This document shows positions 34,563 through 43,300 of a stretch of 64,000 nucleotides of DNA, piece after piece; position 1 is the first letter of the stretch; each line of letters starts with the position of its first letter. The notes below the pieces were generated by a model that was not told the origin of the DNA, made no database searches, and saw only the letters and a program-made list of their open reading frames with translations. Both the position numbers and the translations under genes were made by a program. This DNA is from Argopecten irradians (Eukaryota > Mollusca > Bivalvia > Pectinida > Pectinidae), in NCBI RefSeq assembly GCF_041381155.1, contig NC_091147.1, positions 32,692,909 to 32,756,908 on the forward strand. Reading direction: 5' to 3'.

Positions 34563-36137
34563 CTGGTGTTACCTACTTGATTTACTTACCATAACTTTGA
34601 CCAAAACTTTACAATGCCTCACTAGTTGCCACTTACACAATTATTTTTCCATTTTATACGTACAAGCTATCCTTTCTTGTGAAAAGTATTCCACATTTGT
34701 ATATTACTGAGTTATCTGCCCCTGCGGGTAGGAACCGATTGCTACCTCATGTTTTTTAGGGTAATGTCAGATCTTCCGGAGAAAACAAAATTTGTTTGAT
34801 ACCTACACATATAGATGCATAACTCTACTAATATCAAAAGACTGAATATTGTCACAATCATTAATTTGAGAAAACTAGGTTATTTTCCGATGAGAAATAA
34901 AAGTACATGTTTTCAATAACAAATAAAACAAGTACATGTTTTCAAGAGAAGATAACTCTTCTAAAAAGGAAGACTTGAAACAATATCAATTTATGTCACC
35001 ATTAACTTACCTGGATCTAACCTAACACATCTTACAGAATGACCCAAATATATCTGAAAAAATAACTTTTTAAACAGTAACTGCGTTAAAAATCCAAATT
35101 TACCAACAATCAGTATCACCATACACTCAGCTACTTACCTTCTCCCTATATCACAGGACTAACATTTAACGGGACAATTCAGTTAAACAAATTAAAATTT
35201 TGCCAAAAAATTAAAAATTTTGATCAGAATTTATACCTACAGAGGACTCCACGTAATCGAATAATGGTAATTTGAATATTTCGGATATTTGTATAAAATT
35301 CTGCGGTCCCGATTTTTGCCTTCTTTATCATTGTTTCTCATATTAAATACATGTCCATTTTTACCCTGTTTTATTGAAAAATGAAGTTTCCATAAATTAT
35401 CCCTTCAAAAGTTTAATCCCGGCATTTCATTCATCAGTTTCATTGATTCATTATTTTCTATGTATAAAATAATCCATTCTGACAATTCACAATCAAACTT
35501 AAGGAATATGACATTTTTTCAAAAATTTGCAATGAACACCTCTAACAAAATCCAATTCCTTGGCACAGGTACAATTCATCATTATGTACAACACTATTTT
35601 TTCATGTTTTTACAATAACTGAAGCACAAATCATACACAAGACAATCAAAATACTAGCTCAATGTACTATAAAAATTGGAAGCCTTTATCTTCTGACTTT
35701 TTATTTGGACCCTTCAACGCATGCATGAAAATTTCCTGTATGGAATGAAGGATGTGCTGCTATAAGCTAGCACAATGACACGCTTGAGTAGCGTGTAGCA
35801 GTTTACAGCTAGCATATCTCCCACTCCGTACAGGAAATGTTCATCCCAATCCTGAAGAAATCAAACAAAATAGGTTTCACAGCACTTTGAGCTAATTACT
35901 AATCCAACATCAACGGATGCCCTATCTCAGCGAGTGATAAGAAAGTTACAAACCGTAAAACAAGACAATCTATAGTCATACATCTCGTGTCTCAGACCCG
36001 CTGTATTTGTGGCTTGATGTTTTGATTGTGTGTTTGCGAGCATTACATCAGAATTTTCAGTGAAAACACAGCGATTTTCGCTCAAAACGTGTAATGATAT
36101 CACAATAGATACCTTGCAAAGCCAGAATAAGATGAAA
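34563..36137. other. AT-rich DNA downstream of ARGLU1
   Basis: No gene seen. A loose inverted pair flanks 35700-35850: CATGAAAATTTCCTGTATGG with its partner CCGTACAGGAAATGTTCAT, and GCTAGCACAATGACACGC nearby. This may be a degraded short element. It could include ARGLU1 3' UTR. Confidence 0.35.
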
Positions 36138-36340
36138 GTAATATAGCACTTGGTCTACTGAGACGGAATTGATCTGAATTCACTTGGTCTACTGAGACGG
36201 AATTGATCTGAATTCAATCGACTCTGATAATGGTTAGTAATATAGCACTTGGTCTACTGAGACGGAATTGATCTGAATTCACTTGGTCTACTGAGACGGA
36301 ATTGATCTGAATTCAATCGACTCTGATAATGGTTAGTTAG
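36138..36340. repeat. About 99-bp unit duplicated, each with an inner duplication
   Basis: AGTAATATAGCACTTGGTCT occurs at 36138 and 36237. Within each unit, CACTTGGTCTACTGAGACGG followed by AATTGATCTGAATTC is present twice. So a 36-bp duplication was itself duplicated. The two 99-bp units are almost identical, implying recent origin. Confidence 0.9.
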
Positions 36341-36719
36341 GTGCTATATACACATTTACCATCATTTAAAGAAGTCTCTATATAACTTATGCACCTGTAG
36401 ATATAAACTTGATTACATTTCTGCTTAATTCATGTGACAGTAATATTAAAGTTGCTAGCTCTATTATTTTCTAGGTTGATGCACTCTCTAGTTAATACAT
36501 TGGGAGTCTATGGTCACAACACACTCCTGGCAGTCAGGTTCAACATATAACAGTCAGAACAAGAATTTGTCAAATTATCTAAAATGACAATATAAATAAA
36601 AATAAAATGTAATGTCACATTCATATCTATTAGCAATTACTAACACAAATTTACTGTCATTAAAACCATTCTCTCACAAATGCCTATTACACTGTAGTCT
36701 CTAGCACTATTTACACACA

Positions 36720-36955
36720 ACACTTCACATCTCACACCACACATAATACATACACTAATACTTCACACACACTAGTCACACACGAGTACACACCGACAAT
36801 CTACCCATACTTCACACACGAGTACACACCGACACACTATCCATACTTCACACACACCGACAATATACCTGTACTTCACACAACACAAGTACACACCGTC
36901 AATCTACCCATACTTCACACAACACAAGTACACACCGTCATACACCATCACTGCT
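36720..36955. repeat. CA-rich degenerate minisatellite
   Basis: Irregular units of CTTCACACA and GAGTACACACCGACA. It lies just past the ARGLU1 stop codon on its downstream side. Confidence 0.85.
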
Positions 36956-37209
36956 GAGAATGATCATACCCCCTACAAATCCAGCTAATCAAATAAGAGC
37001 TACACGCACAATGAATGAGACCGACAGGAATCACAGCATCCTGTGGGTATATGATCTTTTTTCACCAAATAGCTGTAGATTGCCACAAACTGGAAACGAT
37101 CCTCGAGCTATCTCATCACCGAACCTTGAAAATATTTCATTTTTCACTCTCGGTTTCCTCCATTGCTCAACACTATATACTGCTTTTGATTCTAATAAAA
37201 CTACACACA

Positions 37210-37368
37210 TCACTTTCCCAGAGAGAATGACACTTTAGGACGCGCATTCTTTTTGTTGAGTATCACCTCCTGTTCGCGTTTCTTACGCCGTTTATCATCA
37301 TCCTCCATTCTTTGTTTTTCCTCTAACATACGTCTCTGTTCTTCTACAAGTTTCAACTGCTCTTCCGC
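37210..37368 (-). CDS. ARGLU1: ARGLU1 exon 5: C-terminus
   Basis: Residues 200-251 and the TGA stop. [20 protein letters not shown] is followed by a basic stretch and the conserved tail [10 protein letters not shown]. The acceptor is CTGTTTGTTCAG. A few vertebrate tail residues after SFSL are replaced by GK. Confidence 0.95.
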   Translation of the reverse strand, partial: AEEQLKLVEEQRRMLEEKQRMEDDDKRRKKREQEVILNKKNARPKVSFSLGK

Positions 37369-40300
37369 CTGAACAAACAGAATCATCAACATTCTCATTT
37401 TACTTTTTTTAGACTTCTTATTCAAAATCATATATTGGTGCAGCCTGGTATTTTTGTATTAAAGATATTCAAACTTTTTGATGGTCATTGATTTTAAATT
37501 AAAATATGTGTGTTAGCTATAGATCCTGTTACAAATTGATTGTGCAATTTGATTTTGAATTTTAAATAAAAAACAAAATATTGTTAAAAGTCTATATGAC
37601 CAAAAACAAACTGGCCAAATACATCTACCTAAGATTGATTTAAATTTATGGGGAAAAAAAAAACAAGAGGCCCATGGGCCTTAACGGTCACCTGTGTTAG
37701 AATATATAACGAAACAAATAATGAAACAAATTAAAGACATATAAACACTATATGCTGGGCCTCGAAGTTAGTCAGTGATTTATAAATTTGACTTTTTAGA
37801 CTATGAAGAGTATTTGCTTCCATCAAACCTGTGAATTTAGAAGTATTTTTTGAAATCTTAATCATTTTGACCCTGTTTGGTCCTGCCCCTCTGGTCCCCC
37901 ATGGGGTCATCAAGGACTGATATGGATGTTAAAATGCTATATCTTAGGCTAATAATTCTAATCAAGTTTGACTACTTTCCTATGAAAATTGGGCAAATAA
38001 TGTTCACAAATATGTTTTTCCTATATAAACTATGGTAAACTTGACCCCTCCCCTGGGGATAACGTGAGACCCCAAGGTCAAATAATTCACAATTTTTATA
38101 AAACACCTTAGGACCTTTCCATCTATAATTATTTGATTCTACTATTTCCAGAATTTTATAAGATTTTTGAAGTTTTGGCCTATTTTGACCCTTTTTTTAG
38201 CCCTGCCCCTCTACCCCCAGAGGGTCGGCCAGGACCAATAAGGATATGATATTAAAATGCTATCTCAGGCTAATAATTCTTACCAAGTTTGACTCATTTC
38301 CAATGAAAATTGAGCAAAAAATGCTCATTAATGTGTTTTTCCTATATAAACTATAGTAAACTTGACCCCCTCCCCAGGGGGAAATGTGAGACCCCAGGGT
38401 CATATAATTTACAAATTTTATAAAACACACTTTAAGACCTTTCTATCTATAAAGTGTATTTGATTCTACCATTTCCAGAATTTTAGAAGAATATTTTTGA
38501 AGTTTTAGCCTATTTGACCTTTTTTGGCCCTGCCCCTCTACCCCCAGGGGGTCGGCCTGGACCATGGATATGATGTTAAAATGCTAACTCAGGCTAATAA
38601 TTCTAACCAAGTTTGACTCGTTTCCAATGAAAATTTAGCAAAAAATGCTCATAAATGTGTTTTTCCCTATATAAACTATAGTAAATTTGACCCCCTCCCA
38701 AGGGGGAAACGTGAGACCCCAGGGTCATATAATTCACATTTTTGTAAAGGACCTTAAGACCTTTCTATCTGTGAAAAGTATTTCATTCTACTATTTCCAG
38801 AATTTCAAAAGAATATTTTTGCAGTTTTAGCCTATTTGACCCCTTTTGACCCCGTCCCTAAAGGCCCCTGGGGGTCAGTCATGGAAAATCTGTTGATAGG
38901 ATTAAATGGTCATCTCATACTGATAATTCTGACAACATTTGACTCATTTCCTATTACAAATGACCAAATAATGCTCAAAAATTGTGTTTTCCCAATATAA
39001 ACTATAGTAAACTTAACCTCCTCCCCAGGCGGGATACTAGAGACCCCAGGGTCATATAATTCACATTTTTTGTTAAGTGCCTTAAGACGTTTCTATCTAT
39101 GAAGATTATTTGATTCTACCACATATGTGAGTAGAGAAGAAGCTTTTTGAAATTTTACTCAATTTTACCCCTTTTGGCCCCTCCCGCACCCCCCTGGGGG
39201 ATGGGGACCATATCATTCACAATTTTGATTGGCCTTATGCCTTAGAAGGTTTGTGCAAAATTTCATTGAAGTTTGGAGAAGAAGTCAAAAATGTAAATTG
39301 TTTACAGACATACGACGCATGACGACGGACAAAAGGCGATTAGAATAGGTCACTTGACTTCGTCTCAGGTGACCTAAAAGAAAGTATAAATAAAATCGGA
39401 TTAATTATAAATTAGTGGTCAAAAAAAAAAAAACCATGACCACCATTTACATGTTTACACTTTAACAAATCAATTTCACAAGTACATACCAGTTTTTTCT
39501 GTGCTTCCTCTATCTTGCGGTTGTTTTCTTCCATTATTTGTTCTAATGCCTCTCTTTTCTTTCTTTCCTCATCCTACAAAAAAGGTTGGCATGTGAACAT
39601 ATGGATGCTAGATATTTGCCTATCTCTAAGATTCCATGGATGCCCCTTCATAGCCCCAGAAGCACTTCCCTAATGTCAACCTACTAATACTGATCCAGCA
39701 AAAAGCAACCTGATTAAATATACAACACAACAATGTCAAAGATATATTATTAAAGTAGATTGATTACAAAATTTCATTCATTATTTTAAAATGTTTCTAC
39801 ATTGTAAATGTATAGATGTACAGAATGCAGATGTTTCAAACTAGACATTTCAAATCATTACAATATTAACATGTTAGCCTTTAAAAGAGTGTGCTCTATG
39901 GTCTGTTAACATTATATAAGATATACATCATTGATATGGTTGACCGACAAACAATCCAGTACACATGTAACAATGAGGGAACACTGCATATCTGTTCCTT
40001 CCTTGTCAATAACAAAAGTCATTACATAATTAGGTATAATCAAATTTCACCATCATCACAGAAAAGCATTTGATGATAATATCCCTGATGTCAATGAAAG
40101 ACCAAAATTAAGAAAAAACAAAAGTGCATTAAAATTTGTAATGGTATATATAGTTAGATGGCACGGTTTTACCTGTGGGTAGTTAACGTACATACCAAAA
40201 CCAGACAGCAATGCTACTTCTCTCCGTCTGTCGAGCTACAAATCTTCACATGAGTAAGCAATCGTGGAGGGATGTAAACTCAATAGCCCTCCTTGCCTCC

Positions 40301-43300
40301 ATCACAGGCACATACATTGAACATCCTTCCTCCCTTGTATAGCTCAGAACTGACCTTTACACTTATGACCCCCCGAACCCCTCTTACTTAACCCCCGACC
40401 CCATGACCTTGCCTTCTGAAGGAAAATTATTAGTTGCTATGGGGAAACGTGCTTTCTCTCTTGCACTCTCACAACTTTACTGTACCTTAGACTTGGACGG
40501 TGATCCTATTGATATAAATGTTAAATGTGTAAGAAAATGTCTAATACTTGCATACAGAGGTAAAAAATTCATCCCTGATACTCCCTTTATGTCTGTAATT
40601 AGATACTGCGATTCAGTAACTGTGAAAGAAAATGTTGGTTTGGCATGATTATCTGCTGGTACTACTTCTACCAAATGCTGGAATTTAAATGGCTCCATCA
40701 TGCATAAAACAGTTACATGGAGATTTGGAGGGTGGGATTGATTTTTTCTCCGAGTCTGACAGTCCAACTGTTACACCATGCAACATTTTGTACAAATTTC
40801 AATACATATTCTTAAGAATATTTTTTTTTTTTTTCCTTTCAAATTCAAAATTTACAGTAAGAAAGTAAAACAATGACTGTCATTACTAAAGCAATCAGAA
40901 GTGGATTCTTAAAATTTGAGCAGCCTCCATACATGTCCACTTATCATTAAGAAAGTAATGTGTTGCACTTTTTGATGAGGAGTTGAGCTGGATGGCTGTT
41001 TGACAGACCCGGAGGGATAGCTAAGGTCTGGCCTTCACTGATACACACAAAACTCACAACTGCAGATTTGTTCAAACACTCTGGCTGTTCTTGTACACAC
41101 TTTGTCGCATTTGAGTCCTGCTGCAAATCAGACTCTTCTAGTGCCATCAAACAGCTTCAAAATGATCTTTTAAATTCTTATGTATTTGATCAGGTTATGA
41201 TATAGTAATCTTATCTTTAAGGTTTACTATTAAAACAATACTTAATGCAAGGTTTTAGTGGATTGATGTTCAGTTAAATTATGTTTCAAGAATTTGCAGA
41301 AAAACACAAATGAACAAAGGAATAGAAATTGATTGATCTTTTCCTGTACTGGTAGACCAATCCATACATTACCTTAATGTTTGTTTTTGTTACACATGGA
41401 TCACAATCAACTACAATATTTAGCTGGGTAGATTACACATACGGTCAGAACATTTGGGGCGATGTCGTCAATAGAGATTATAAGTAATAATAGATGCATC
41501 CACCGACATTTCAACAGGTATGGTAAATAATACTCATACTTAATATTTTCTGGCAGATAGATATTTTTTACATTCAAAGCTAATTGAACAAATCTGCAGT
41601 TTTTAGTGTTTCACACTCTTTCATTCAGCTACACTCACTAGACAAATCACAATCTTTTTAGGTTAATTCTATTTTCAGCCGAATTTGTTTTTCAGCACAT
41701 CCAAATTCAAGACAAATTCTTCTCTTGAAGTTATTACAAGATTTAGACCAGTACTAAGGTGTGAAGAGTCTATGTAGCTCTGTCAAACTCTCTCTCTCCA
41801 CACAGTAATCTGTGACTAGATAGACCAGACCAAAGCTAACCCAAACAAACGCCCAAAATGTCAGTGTACCTCCTTGTTTCTTCGAGCCTCCAGCTCCGCC
41901 TCGCGTTGGCGCTCAAGTTCCTCTAGCATCTGTTTCTCCATTATTCGTTTGGCCTCCTCCACCCTTCGACGGACCTCTGCCTCTATCTCATCCTTTCGTC
42001 TCTCGAGTTCCTCCTCTACTCGTTTGGCGACCAACTCCTCAACACGACGAGCCACCTCTTCCTCTATAAGCCTCTCTTCTAACTCCTTCTGTTTCCTGTA
42101 ATTAGACCAAGCTTATTCAGCATTTTTATCTTAATTTTTCGTCGATACAAATGGAATTTTGCTACCAAAATTTTGATAATATATAAAATTATTATAATTT
42201 TTAAGTCGTAACATTCAGTATTATAAGTAATATAAGGAAAGAAATCTTCACAATACTATAACAAAGACATCCATATATGGTTAGTTAGGCAGTTCTTAGA
42301 ATATCACCTTCTGATTGGTCCACAGGAATTTATTGATGGAAACATTTATGAATGAAATGTTTGAAGAGATCACTACTAGATGGCATAATAGGTCAAACCC
42401 TTGACCTCTATGTAGTAACCTGAGTGACACCAACGCATTACTGAGTTGTGTCATAAATATCCTTTCAAGCCAGAAGACTTTGCTGTATTGTAAAGAAATT
42501 ACATTCATTTTAAAAGAAATTATAAAAAGATATTTTACTTATTCTCCAAATGTAACATTTGATCACAAAACATTGTAATTCTTACTGTAACCGTTGCCTT
42601 TCAAGCTCCACCTTCTTTTCTTCTTCCTCTCGTCGTTTTGCGCGTATTATCAGATCATCGTCACTACTAGAACTACTGGATGTGGATCGTTTCCTGGAAG
42701 AGATTAAACAATTATTAACGAAAATTTAAACGGAAATTTTACGATTATTTAGAGCTCTAGATATCCTGATAATACAGATGAATTGTGAGACAGTTAATTT
42801 ACAAAATTTATTTTTCTACCATGAAAGAAATATGTGTCATAACTAGGCAAAAAATTTACTAGCTCAGGGTTTGCGCTGGATGTTCCATAAGTGGGGTCCT
42901 TCTCAGCTAAGATGGGGTCCCCTTATGTAATTGGAATGGACTTTCTGGAAAAAAGTGGGGTCCTTTTTACTTTCTATGCTTAAAGATGCTTCACCGCCGA
43001 CAGAGCATAAATGATATTCATTATTTGAACAATAATTGGTGTTTAATCGTGTAGATATATGTCTAATTAACGCAAAAAAATAACATAAAATAATTTATTT
43101 TACCTTTGGTGCATGCCCAATCAGTTACATCATTCCATATAGCATATAGTGCCAGGGAATTTTTTCGGGATGCAATTGATTATTTTTGATATTTTAAGCT
43201 TGAAATAAAATTAGAAGCTCAAACATTTCAACGATGGTAATGGTGTAAAGAAAGTAACTTTTGTAACTGAAAAAAAAAGACTAAATCGTCTGCTGCTGTT

